Origin: CAZSWS01 sp964610765
GTDB lineage: Bacteria > Bacteroidota > Bacteroidia > Bacteroidales > Tannerellaceae
Direction of reading: 5' to 3'
NCBI GenBank assembly: GCA_964610765.1
Contig: CAZSWS010000006.1
Location: 1-62,935, forward strand
Length of the DNA: 62,935 nt
A program made the translations under genes and the position numbers. A model generated the notes under the pieces. That model saw only the letters and a list, made by a program, of their open reading frames with translations, ran no database searches and had not been told where the DNA came from. Shown here piece after piece: positions 9,261 through 17,026 of the stretch. Position 1 is the stretch's first letter. Each line of letters begins with the position of its first letter.

Positions 9261-9767
9261 TTATTTGAATGTAAACTTTTTTTGTGCTATATAGCTTATC
9301 AGCGTGCAGATAATCGTAACGGTCATTTTGGCCGGAGTGGGGAAGAAGTGAAATACATCTACAAATAATTTCAACCCAAAATAGTTGATAGTTAAATTGA
9401 TACCTACGACCGTAATGTATCGCACCAATTGAGTCTTGCCTTTTAGAGTAGAACTGGTGAAGGTTACATATTTCTGCAATAGAAAACCCGTTATTAATGA
9501 TATGGGGAAAGAGAATGCTAAGGCTGCTATAATAGAGCTTAATGTTACAAAACCTAGATTAAGGTCTTGATGTTGAAGAATATAATTGTAAATAACGAAA
9601 TATAGTATCCAGTCAAATACCATATTAGCAACTCCCGTTACCCCATATCTAAACATAGAAATAGGCATGAACTTACTAAAAGGAGGGTAAAAGAAGTCAA
9701 TAAACCTGCGTATGTATTGGCCTGTTTTTGTTAGTATATCCCGCATCTCTTTAATTATAAGTGGCAA
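9261..9767 (-). CDS. GtrA-like integral membrane protein
   Basis: A 168-residue protein with four predicted membrane helices and the GtrA-type opening RYGVTGVANMVFDWILYF, plus a TFTSS segment between helices two and three. GtrA proteins are thought to help flip undecaprenyl-phosphate-linked sugars, or otherwise assist cell-surface polysaccharide synthesis. It is convergent with the DUF4268 gene, with only six bases between stop codons and no terminator hairpin between them. It is divergent from the kinase-RapZ gene at 9968. Confidence 0.85.
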   Translation of the reverse strand: MPLIIKEMRDILTKTGQYIRRFIDFFYPPFSKFMPISMFRYGVTGVANMVFDWILYFVIYNYILQHQDLNLGFVTLSSIIAALAFSFPISLITGFLLQKYVTFTSSTLKGKTQLVRYITVVGINLTINYFGLKLFVDVFHFFPTPAKMTVTIICTLISYIAQKKFTFK

Positions 9768-9967
9768 ATGTACTATTTTCTTTAGAAATTCAATTCTTAT
9801 TTACTTTATAAAATCTATGAATCGGCTCTTCTTTACCTTATATGCTTTAGCTGTAAGCAGATGTAAAAATGCTTTTAAGCTGAATCGTGATAAGCACATT
9901 TTTTTTACTGCTTTTATGGCTGAATCTGTGTATAAAGTTGTATTTTCGTTACAAAAACAAAAAAGAT

Positions 9968-11398
9968 ATGATAAGTGATGCAATTAAGCGACTAGCGGAA
10001 GAGTATACAGATGAAAAAGTAACTGAATGTATCGAACTTCCTTCTTCCGGTTCTAATCGCCGTTATTTTCGTGTCCATTTTCCCTCCGGCTCTTTGATTG
10101 GAGCTAGCGGAACTTCGATAGATGAAAATAAAGCATTTATATATTTAGCCGACCATTTTCACGAATCAGGATTACCAGTGCCGAAGGTGCTGAAGGTTTC
10201 TGATGATTTTAAATATTATATTCAAGAAGACTTAGGTGATTTGCTTTTGTTTGAAGCGATAGAGAGAGGGCGTAAGAGCAGTGTCTTTAATGCTGAAGAA
10301 ACAGCTCTGCTAGCCAAAACGATTCATCTTTTACCTGAAATTCAGTACAATGGGGCTAAAAACCTAGACTACTCATATTGTTACCCTCAACCGGAGTTTA
10401 ATGAAAGATCTATTTTATGGGACTTAAACTATTTCAAATATTGTTTTTTAAAACCAACCGGACTTGATTTTCAGGAAAACTTACTGGAAGATGACTTTAT
10501 GAAAATGTGCAATGTGCTGTTGCAATGTGAATCAGATACCTTTTTATATCGTGATTTTCAGTCAAGAAATGTAATGATTAAAGACGGAGAGCCTTATTTT
10601 ATCGACTTTCAAGGTGGTAGGAGAGGACCTGTCTATTACGACGTAGCTTCTTTCTTATGGCAGGCTAAGGCAGCCTATCCGCAAGATTTGAAAGAACACT
10701 TGCTGGAAGTGTATATGAATTCGCTGAGTCGATATATGCCGGTCAATAAAGAGCTTTTCTTGAAACAGTTAAGGCATTTTGTCTTATTTAGAATACTTCA
10801 AGTTTTGGGAGCTTATGGATATCGGGGGTATTTTGAAAAGAAACCTCATTTTATGCAAAGTGTTCCTTTTGCCATCAAGAATTTATATGAGCTTCTTAGT
10901 GAAGAATTTGAAGAATATCCCTATTTGTATAAAGTATTATATGAACTCACTCAAATGAAGCAATTTTCTGACGACATAGCTCGTCAGTCTCTTGTCATAC
11001 GTGTAGTGAGTTTTGCTTACAAAAAAGGAATACCCAATGATCCAAGCGGAAACGGTGGAGGATTTGTATTTGATTGTCGGGCTATTGACAATCCGGGGAA
11101 ATATGAACGATATAGGCATTTTACGGGGCTTGACGAGCCTGTTATAGAGTTTCTGAAAGAAAGTGGTGAGATTGATGTATTCTTGGACAAAGCCCGTGAA
11201 ATGGTCGAGCCTTCCGTAAAAAGATACATAGACAGAGGCTTTACCAACTTGATGGTTTCTTTTGGTTGTACCGGAGGGCAACACCGCTCAGTGTATTGTG
11301 CACAACACATGGCAGAGTATCTGTATAAAAAGTTTGGAATAAAAGTCGAATTGATTCATAGAGAACAAAATTTAGAACAATTATTTAGAGTAAGATGA
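9968..11398 (+). CDS. AmgK-like sugar kinase fused to a RapZ C-terminal domain
   Basis: A 476-residue two-domain protein. Residues 1 to about 320 form an aminoglycoside-phosphotransferase-like kinase with catalytic segment RDFQSRN (195-201) and metal-binding FIDFQ (211-215), as in the MurNAc/GlcNAc anomeric kinase AmgK. Residues 343-476 match the RapZ C-terminal domain: FDCRAIDNP (368-376), TGLD (386-389) and GCTGGQHRS (433-441). RapZ's N-terminal P-loop domain is absent. I chose the start at 9968 because the earlier in-frame ATG at 9887 adds a non-conserved hydrophobic leader. It overlaps the nucleotidyltransferase by four bases, supporting a shared sugar-1-phosphate pathway. Confidence 0.85.
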   Translation: MISDAIKRLAEEYTDEKVTECIELPSSGSNRRYFRVHFPSGSLIGASGTSIDENKAFIYLADHFHESGLPVPKVLKVSDDFKYYIQEDLGDLLLFEAIERGRKSSVFNAEETALLAKTIHLLPEIQYNGAKNLDYSYCYPQPEFNERSILWDLNYFKYCFLKPTGLDFQENLLEDDFMKMCNVLLQCESDTFLYRDFQSRNVMIKDGEPYFIDFQGGRRGPVYYDVASFLWQAKAAYPQDLKEHLLEVYMNSLSRYMPVNKELFLKQLRHFVLFRILQVLGAYGYRGYFEKKPHFMQSVPFAIKNLYELLSEEFEEYPYLYKVLYELTQMKQFSDDIARQSLVIRVVSFAYKKGIPNDPSGNGGGFVFDCRAIDNPGKYERYRHFTGLDEPVIEFLKESGEIDVFLDKAREMVEPSVKRYIDRGFTNLMVSFGCTGGQHRSVYCAQHMAEYLYKKFGIKVELIHREQNLEQLFRVR

Positions 11399-12135
11399 AA
11401 GCAATGATATTTGCAGCCGGTCTTGGTAACCGCTTAAAACCCTTGACGGATACTACTCCTAAAGCTTTAGTACCTATAAATGGTAAACCTATGCTGGAGC
11501 ATGTTATATTAAAGCTTAAAGCCTGTGGATTCACTGATTTAATAATCAACATTCATCATTTTGGTGAACAAATCCTTGATTTTCTTCGTGCTAACAACAA
11601 TTTCGGAGTAGATATAAATATATCGGACGAAAGAGATTATCTGCTTGATACAGGAGGAGCAATTAAAAAAGCTCAGGTATATCTTCAGGGCAATGAGCCA
11701 TTCCTCGTACATAATGTAGACATCTTGTCCAATCTTGATTTGAAGGCTTTATATGAAGAACACGCCAGCAATGAAGATGATGTTACGGCTACTTTGCTTG
11801 TCAGTCAGCGAAACACATCACGCTATCTACTCTTTAATGAAAATACGCTATGTGGTTGGAGAAATAGGGATACGAATGAAATAAAATCTTTTTATCCTAA
11901 TTTTGATCCTTCTCGCTATGATGAATATGCCTTTGGAGGTATTCATGTTATTTCTCAAAATATTTTTGACTGGATGGATGAATGGACGGGCAAATTCTCT
12001 ATTATTCACTTTTACCTGTCTATTTGTGCAAAAGCGAAAATAAAAAGTTATGTAGCGAAAGATTTAGATTGGCTAGACGTAGGTAAACCTGAAACAGTTG
12101 TTTTGGCTGAAAAATGGTTAAAAGAAATTAGCTGA
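11395..12135 (+). CDS. Sugar-1-phosphate nucleotidyltransferase, MurU-like
   Basis: A 246-residue nucleotidyltransferase with the signature AAGLGNRLKPLTDTTPKALV near the N-terminus and a nucleotide-binding Rossmann-type fold. Its start codon overlaps the stop of the AmgK-like kinase (ATGA), so the two proteins are translationally coupled. In Pseudomonas, AmgK makes MurNAc-1-phosphate and MurU converts it to UDP-MurNAc, bypassing de novo synthesis. The gene pair strongly suggests the same recycling route here. An alternative is an HddC- or GlmU-like enzyme on another sugar; sequence alone does not settle the substrate. Confidence 0.85.
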   Translation: MKAMIFAAGLGNRLKPLTDTTPKALVPINGKPMLEHVILKLKACGFTDLIINIHHFGEQILDFLRANNNFGVDINISDERDYLLDTGGAIKKAQVYLQGNEPFLVHNVDILSNLDLKALYEEHASNEDDVTATLLVSQRNTSRYLLFNENTLCGWRNRDTNEIKSFYPNFDPSRYDEYAFGGIHVISQNIFDWMDEWTGKFSIIHFYLSICAKAKIKSYVAKDLDWLDVGKPETVVLAEKWLKEIS

Positions 12136-12180
12136 TATCGGATTACTGCTTTTCTTATCTCATTTTATTTCTTTTTTCAG

Positions 12181-12188
12181 TATGTTTG
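12181..12188 (+). promoter_or_regulatory. -7 element TATGTTTG
   Basis: An exact TAnnTTTG match 52 bases before the cyclophilin gene. The predicted start of transcription falls at about 12193, on a short stem (AGCCCT 12193-12198 with AGGGCT 12203-12208, 4-base loop), so the mRNA would begin with a 5'-terminal hairpin. Confidence 0.5.
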
Positions 12189-12240
12189 CATAAGCCCTAA
12201 TAAGGGCTATTATAGTTACTTTTTCTAAGTAAAAAAGAAG

Positions 12241-12936
12241 ATGAAAGCAAAACTAACAATCATATTATTTCTATTTTTTTTAACGAGTACAGTGTTTGTA
12301 CAAGCACAACAACAAAAGAGCCAGGAAGCTGAAAATAAAGAAACGTTGGTGCTTATTGATACGGATAAAGGGAAAATAAAAGTCAAACTATATAATGATA
12401 CCCCATTACATCGAGATAACTTTATCAAAAACGTTCATGATAAAGTTTATGATGGGTTGCTATTTCATCGTGTGGTCAAGCAATTTATTATTCAGAGTGG
12501 CGACCCAAAGTCTAAAAATGCGGCTGAAGGAGAACAACTAGGAATAGCAGACTCTTTAAATCGAATTCCGGCAGAAATTATTTATCCTAAATATTTTCAT
12601 CAATCAGGGCAACTGTGTGCTGCGCGTATTTCAAACGAAAAGAATCCCAATAAAGAATCGTCTGCTACGCAATTTTACATTGTAACAGGCAAGTTCTTTA
12701 CAGAAATGGAGTTAGATAAAATGGAAAAAGCCACAGGTATTACTTTCACACCCGAACAAAGAGAAGCGTATATGCTAAAAGGTGGCTATCCGGATTTAGA
12801 TGGTGAGTATACTATTTTTGGTGAAGTAGTGAGCGGAATAAAAGCTGTTCATAAAATTCAGATGGTACCAACCGATGGTAATGAACGTCCGATAAAAGAT
12901 GTTCGCATAAAATCGATGGCTATTGTAGAAAAATAG
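12241..12936 (+). CDS. Secreted cyclophilin-type peptidyl-prolyl isomerase
   Basis: A 231-residue PpiA/PpiB-family isomerase that speeds proline cis-trans isomerisation during protein folding. A signal peptide (about residues 1-22, ending VFVQAQ) places it in the periplasm. Conserved cyclophilin segments are present: FHRVVKQFIIQSGDP, the SSATQFYIV stretch and the final FGEVVSG. An insert of about 35 residues before FGEVVSG, including the TFTPEQREAY segment, is common in Bacteroidetes versions. It is monocistronic: its own promoter lies upstream and a 256-base gap follows. Confidence 0.9.
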   Translation: MKAKLTIILFLFFLTSTVFVQAQQQKSQEAENKETLVLIDTDKGKIKVKLYNDTPLHRDNFIKNVHDKVYDGLLFHRVVKQFIIQSGDPKSKNAAEGEQLGIADSLNRIPAEIIYPKYFHQSGQLCAARISNEKNPNKESSATQFYIVTGKFFTEMELDKMEKATGITFTPEQREAYMLKGGYPDLDGEYTIFGEVVSGIKAVHKIQMVPTDGNERPIKDVRIKSMAIVEK

Positions 12937-13177
12937 TCGTTTTCTCCCCAGATAAAGCAATAAACCAGTTAATACTTTTTTAAAACCTAACAAGGAAAAT
13001 AAAATCTATATTCCCTCGCATCGCTTTATTTCATAAAAGCCTCTTTTTATGCTTTAAAGTTCAGTCTTACAAGGGCTTCTTATCAGATTAAAAGATTAAA
13101 AAGAGTCGAAAAACACAATACCACTTAAGAATTACTATAAAATACGCTAAAACAAGCTGTTGGATGCCGAAAAAACT

Positions 13178-13185
13178 TATTTTTG
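13178..13185 (+). promoter_or_regulatory. -7 element TATTTTTG immediately before a start codon
   Basis: An exact TAnnTTTG match only seven bases before the ATG at 13193, so the predicted mRNA has almost no 5' leader. Confidence 0.5.
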
Positions 13186-13192
13186 CAGAGCA

Positions 13193-13816
13193 ATGAAACG
13201 TATCTTTCAATATTTACTTATCGTATTACTCGTTAGTGTTTGCGACAGCATTTTTGCCCAAAAGGTGAGTATATATGATGTGACAGCTTTGGAGCGACCT
13301 CCAAAGAGGTTGCAGGTATATAAAGTAAGTGGTCGTGATACGATTCCTGTTGTTCAACTTCCACCTGTATATGTTTATGGGAAATACCGCTTTAAGAGCA
13401 AAAAAGAAGAAAGAGCGTATGACAAACTGATGCGTGATGTCAAAAAAACATATCCATATGCCAAACTAGTTTATAACACCCTCATCGAAACCTATGAGTA
13501 TATGCAAACATTGCCCGACGATGAAGCAAGAGATAAACACTTGAAACGGATGGAAAAGGAGCTGTTTAAAGAATATAAACCTGAGCTCAAAAAACTAACA
13601 TTTTCTCAAGGAAAATTACTTATTAAATTGATAGATAGGGAATGTAACCAGTCTAGCTATAATCTTTTAAAAGCCTACCTGGGGAGTTTTAGAGCCGGAT
13701 TCTGGAATATCTTTGCCGGCTTATTTGGTGCAAGTCTGAAGTCCGAATATAAACCGGAAGGGGAAGATCGGCAAATAGAAATAGTGGTTCGAATGGTTGA
13801 GCAAGGTATTATTTAA
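13193..13816 (+). CDS. DUF4294-type secreted protein
   Basis: A 207-residue protein starting with a clear signal peptide (MKRIFQYLLIVLLVSVC, cleaved near SIFAQ). The mature part contains a proline-rich VVQLPPVYVYGKYRF segment, then a helical, lysine-rich domain including KKEERAYDKLMRDVKKTYPYAK. This is the pattern of DUF4294, restricted to Bacteroidetes and of unknown function. I chose the ATG at 13193 over an in-frame TTG at 13160, because the signal peptide begins there and a promoter element overlaps the extra codons. An acyltransferase follows 49 bases later. Confidence 0.8.
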   Translation: MKRIFQYLLIVLLVSVCDSIFAQKVSIYDVTALERPPKRLQVYKVSGRDTIPVVQLPPVYVYGKYRFKSKKEERAYDKLMRDVKKTYPYAKLVYNTLIETYEYMQTLPDDEARDKHLKRMEKELFKEYKPELKKLTFSQGKLLIKLIDRECNQSSYNLLKAYLGSFRAGFWNIFAGLFGASLKSEYKPEGEDRQIEIVVRMVEQGII

Positions 13817-13865
13817 GTTTTCATTCCGTCATCTAATACTGATTGTGATAAACGAGTTGTAAAGA

Positions 13866-14798
13866 ATGGAAAGGATTAAAGAAATTGATTTTTTGAAATG
13901 TGTATTTATCATTTTAATGGTTATGTTTCATTTAGTCTTATTTGCTGACCAATATCCTTATCTTAAACAAATTGTATACACCTTTCATATGTCGGGATTT
14001 TTGCTAATCTCCGGTTTTCTTTCTAATCCCCACAAAAGCTTTCAGACTTTTTCACGTGTAATGGTATGGATTTTCATTCCTTATGCGATTATGGAAATAG
14101 GCTATGTAGTCATGTCATCCATACTTCCGGTAAGGGAGTCGGTAGATACTATCTCATTGGTGGTGTTGCTTGATAAAGTCTTTATGCATCCTATAGGACC
14201 TTATTGGTATTTGCATACTTTAATCGTATGTAGCTTTTGCTACTTTTTGATATATAAAATTAAGGGATTAAGCCATATATCCTCTCTAGTTATACTGGGA
14301 ACAGTCTTTTTCCTTTTGTCATACAGTTTGAAAATTGTTGTATTTGCCAATGCTATGTATTTTTTGATAGGTGTAATTATAAGACAAAGTAAAATCTCTT
14401 TTCTTTTGCTTTTCAAGCCATCCATATGGGTGATTGTTCCACTAGTCCTACTATGTGTTTTTCCTGAAAATTTAAATCGTGCTACAATAGGAGGTATAGC
14501 TATTACTTATTTTGTTATTAATTTACTCTTGTTTATCTATCCTTATCTTGCTGAGAAAGTAAAACAAATGACTCTTTATATAGGTAAAAACACCTTGGTT
14601 ATTCTTTTGTTTTCGCCCATATTTACTATGTTATCCAAATTACTTATTCCTTTGTTTAGCTTTGACCCTACGGCTATTTGCTTTATGCTGGCAGCTTTAT
14701 CTTTGTCGATTGGAGGTTCTTTAGGAATTGCTTTTATGATGGATTATTTGAAAATTTCACGCTTCTTTTTTGGTAAAAGAAAAGTGTTAGTCAATTAA
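13866..14798 (+). CDS. Acyltransferase family 3 membrane protein
   Basis: A 310-residue, strongly hydrophobic protein with about ten membrane helices. It opens with the acyltransferase-3 pattern ERIKEIDFLKCVFIILMVMFH, with the typical membrane His in MFH, then a second conserved stretch HPIGPYWYLHTL. Such proteins add acetyl or other acyl groups to sugars of surface polysaccharides; this one resembles fucose 4-O-acetylase-like members. The substrate is unknown. It lies downstream of the DUF4294 gene and probably shares its promoter. Confidence 0.85.
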   Translation: MERIKEIDFLKCVFIILMVMFHLVLFADQYPYLKQIVYTFHMSGFLLISGFLSNPHKSFQTFSRVMVWIFIPYAIMEIGYVVMSSILPVRESVDTISLVVLLDKVFMHPIGPYWYLHTLIVCSFCYFLIYKIKGLSHISSLVILGTVFFLLSYSLKIVVFANAMYFLIGVIIRQSKISFLLLFKPSIWVIVPLVLLCVFPENLNRATIGGIAITYFVINLLLFIYPYLAEKVKQMTLYIGKNTLVILLFSPIFTMLSKLLIPLFSFDPTAICFMLAALSLSIGGSLGIAFMMDYLKISRFFFGKRKVLVN

Positions 14799-14934
14799 GT
14801 ATATTCTACGATACCTCGGTATTGGAAGTATCAACTCAACATATTAGCCCAATTCAAACACAACAATACTCAAATCTACTTAAATATCAGGAAAGTTATC
14901 CTGTAGCAAATTATTCAAAAAGCAGATAATTAAG

Positions 14935-14942
14935 TATCTTTG
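14935..14942 (+). promoter_or_regulatory. -7 element TATCTTTG
   Basis: An exact TAnnTTTG match 21 bases before the DEAD-box helicase start. No clean upstream TTG box is seen. The predicted leader is short, about 15-20 bases. Confidence 0.55.
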
Positions 14943-14963
14943 TATACATTATAAAAACTACGG

Positions 14964-16217
14964 ATGAAATTTGAGGATTTAGACTTAGAAGATACTGTTC
15001 TTGATGGCTTATATGCCATGAATTTTGACGAAACAACTCCTATACAAGAACAAACCATACCAATTATTTTAGAAGGAAAAGATTTAATCGCTTGTGCACA
15101 AACAGGAACAGGTAAAACGGCTGCTTATGTATTGCCTCTAATTAATGAGTTGAGCAAAGGTAATCATCCGGTTGATGCTGTTAATGCAATTATAATGGCT
15201 CCAACCCGTGAGTTAGCGCAGCAAATAGACCAACAAATAGAAGGATTTTCATATTATCTTTCTATTTCGGCAGTCGCTGTATATGGAGGAACAGATGGCG
15301 TTGTGTGGGAGCAGCAAAAACGCGGATTAGAAAAAGGGGCAGATATCGTAATAGCCACGCCAGGACGTTTAATAAGCTATTTAAATATGTCTACGGTTGA
15401 TTTGTCTAAAGTTTCATTCTTTATTCTTGATGAGGCCGACCGCATGTTAGATATGGGCTTCTATGAAGACATCATGCAAATATATAAACACTTGCCTCAA
15501 ACTTGCCAAGTACTTATGTTTTCAGCTACCATGCCCCCAAAAATAAGACAACTGGCTAAAACTATTTTAAAATCTCCGGAAGAGGTGCAAATTGCTATAT
15601 CCCGTCCACCAGATAGCATTATGCAAACTGCATACATCTGTTATGAACCTCAAAAGGTGCATATTCTTGACTCTTTATTTGTTAAAAATCCTCCGAAAAG
15701 AGTCTTAGTTTTCTCTTCTTCGAAAATGAAAGTGAAAGAATTGACGAAGCTACTGAAAAGAAAACACGCGAGCGTAGCTGAAATACACTCAGACCTGGAG
15801 CAGTCGGAGCGGGAACAAGTCTTGAGAGATTTTAAAAGCGGAAATGTTGAGATGTTAATTGCCACTGATGTCGTTTCCAGAGGAATCGATATTAATGATA
15901 TTAAGCTAGTAGTTAACTATGACATACCGCAAGATGCTGAAGATTATGTGCACCGAATAGGCAGAACGGCTAGAGGTAAAAGCGGCAAAGGTCTTGCTAT
16001 TACATTCGTCTCTGTAGAAGAACAATACAAGTTTAGTCAGATTGAAAAGTTTATAGGAAAAGAAATCTATAAAATTCCCGTTGATATCTCTTTAGGTGAA
16101 TCTCCTTTGTATGAACCTGAAAAAAATAACCCTAAGAAAGGACGGTTCAATAGTAATAAAAAGGGACATTCTGCGAATAGAAACGGTTTTTCACGTTCCA
16201 AGAAAAAAACTAAATGA
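14964..16217 (+). CDS. DEAD-box RNA helicase
   Basis: A 417-residue ATP-dependent RNA helicase of the RhlE/SrmB type, acting in ribosome assembly or RNA turnover. The Q motif (TPIQEQ, 25-30), Walker A AQTGTGKT (45-52), PTRELA, DEAD, SAT and the C-terminal HRIGRTAR are all present. The tail after about residue 375 is basic and low in complexity (KKGRFNSNKKGHSANR), a typical RNA-binding extension. Its stop overlaps the ispE start by four bases, so the helicase and isoprenoid genes are co-transcribed. Confidence 0.95.
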   Translation: MKFEDLDLEDTVLDGLYAMNFDETTPIQEQTIPIILEGKDLIACAQTGTGKTAAYVLPLINELSKGNHPVDAVNAIIMAPTRELAQQIDQQIEGFSYYLSISAVAVYGGTDGVVWEQQKRGLEKGADIVIATPGRLISYLNMSTVDLSKVSFFILDEADRMLDMGFYEDIMQIYKHLPQTCQVLMFSATMPPKIRQLAKTILKSPEEVQIAISRPPDSIMQTAYICYEPQKVHILDSLFVKNPPKRVLVFSSSKMKVKELTKLLKRKHASVAEIHSDLEQSEREQVLRDFKSGNVEMLIATDVVSRGIDINDIKLVVNYDIPQDAEDYVHRIGRTARGKSGKGLAITFVSVEEQYKFSQIEKFIGKEIYKIPVDISLGESPLYEPEKNNPKKGRFNSNKKGHSANRNGFSRSKKKTK

Positions 16218-17026
16218 TACGTTTCCCCAACGCAAAGATAAACTTAGGCTTACATGTCGTATCTAAAAGAGCAGACGGTTACCATAATATAGAAACGGTT
16301 TTTTATCCGGTTCCTCTTTGTGATGCGTTAGAAGTTACTCCGGCAGATTCTTTTTCTTTTCATTTATCCGGTATATCTATAGGAGGAAATCAAAAAGATA
16401 ATTTAGTTATAAAAGCATTAGATGCTTTGCAAAAAGAAGTTCCATTTTCAACAGCTTTTAATCTTCATCTAACTAAAAAAATCCCTTCCGGAGCTGGTTT
16501 GGGTGGGGGGTCATCAGATGCAGCAGCCACTTTGAATATAATAAACGACTACCATAAACTAGGACTCAGTTCTGGGAAATTAAAAGTTATAGCTGCGAAA
16601 ATAGGTGCTGATTGTCCTTTTTTCATTGATAATAAGCCTGTGTTCGCAACAGGTATAGGCAATGTCTTTCAACCTATTCAATTTTCTTTAAAAGGTACAC
16701 ATATAGTCATTGTAAAGCCGGATGTATTTGTTTCTACTAAGGAGGCCTATTCTATGATTCAACCCATGCCTTCAAGAAAAATGCTTAGTGAAGTACTACA
16801 ACTTCCCATAGAACAATGGAAAGACGAATTATTGAATGATTTTGAAAAATCGGTTTTTGCCCTTTACCCTGAAATAGCTGCTATCAAAGCTCAACTTTAT
16901 GATGTGGGAGCACTCTATGCTTGCATGTCAGGATCCGGTTCTTCTGTATATGGCCTGTTTGATAAGTCGGTGAATGTGGCAGAAGTATTTAAAGATTATT
17001 ATGTATGGCAGGGGGTTCTTCAGTAA
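16214..17026 (+). CDS. ispE: 4-(cytidine 5'-diphospho)-2-C-methyl-D-erythritol kinase
   Basis: A 270-residue GHMP kinase that phosphorylates CDP-methylerythritol in the MEP pathway of isoprenoid synthesis. It opens with PNAKINLGLHVVSKRADGYH. The ATP-binding glycine/serine loop PSGAGLGGGSSDAAA and the C-terminal MSGSGSSVYG are intact. The start overlaps the helicase stop (ATGA). The 3' end overlaps the following radical SAM gene by 22 bases in another frame. Confidence 0.95.
   Translation: MIRFPNAKINLGLHVVSKRADGYHNIETVFYPVPLCDALEVTPADSFSFHLSGISIGGNQKDNLVIKALDALQKEVPFSTAFNLHLTKKIPSGAGLGGGSSDAAATLNIINDYHKLGLSSGKLKVIAAKIGADCPFFIDNKPVFATGIGNVFQPIQFSLKGTHIVIVKPDVFVSTKEAYSMIQPMPSRKMLSEVLQLPIEQWKDELLNDFEKSVFALYPEIAAIKAQLYDVGALYACMSGSGSSVYGLFDKSVNVAEVFKDYYVWQGVLQ

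Noticed and set aside
9887..9967. N-terminal membrane helix on the AmgK-RapZ fusion
   Set aside because: It arises only from an earlier in-frame ATG; the kinase family starts at MISDAIKRL and is cytoplasmic.
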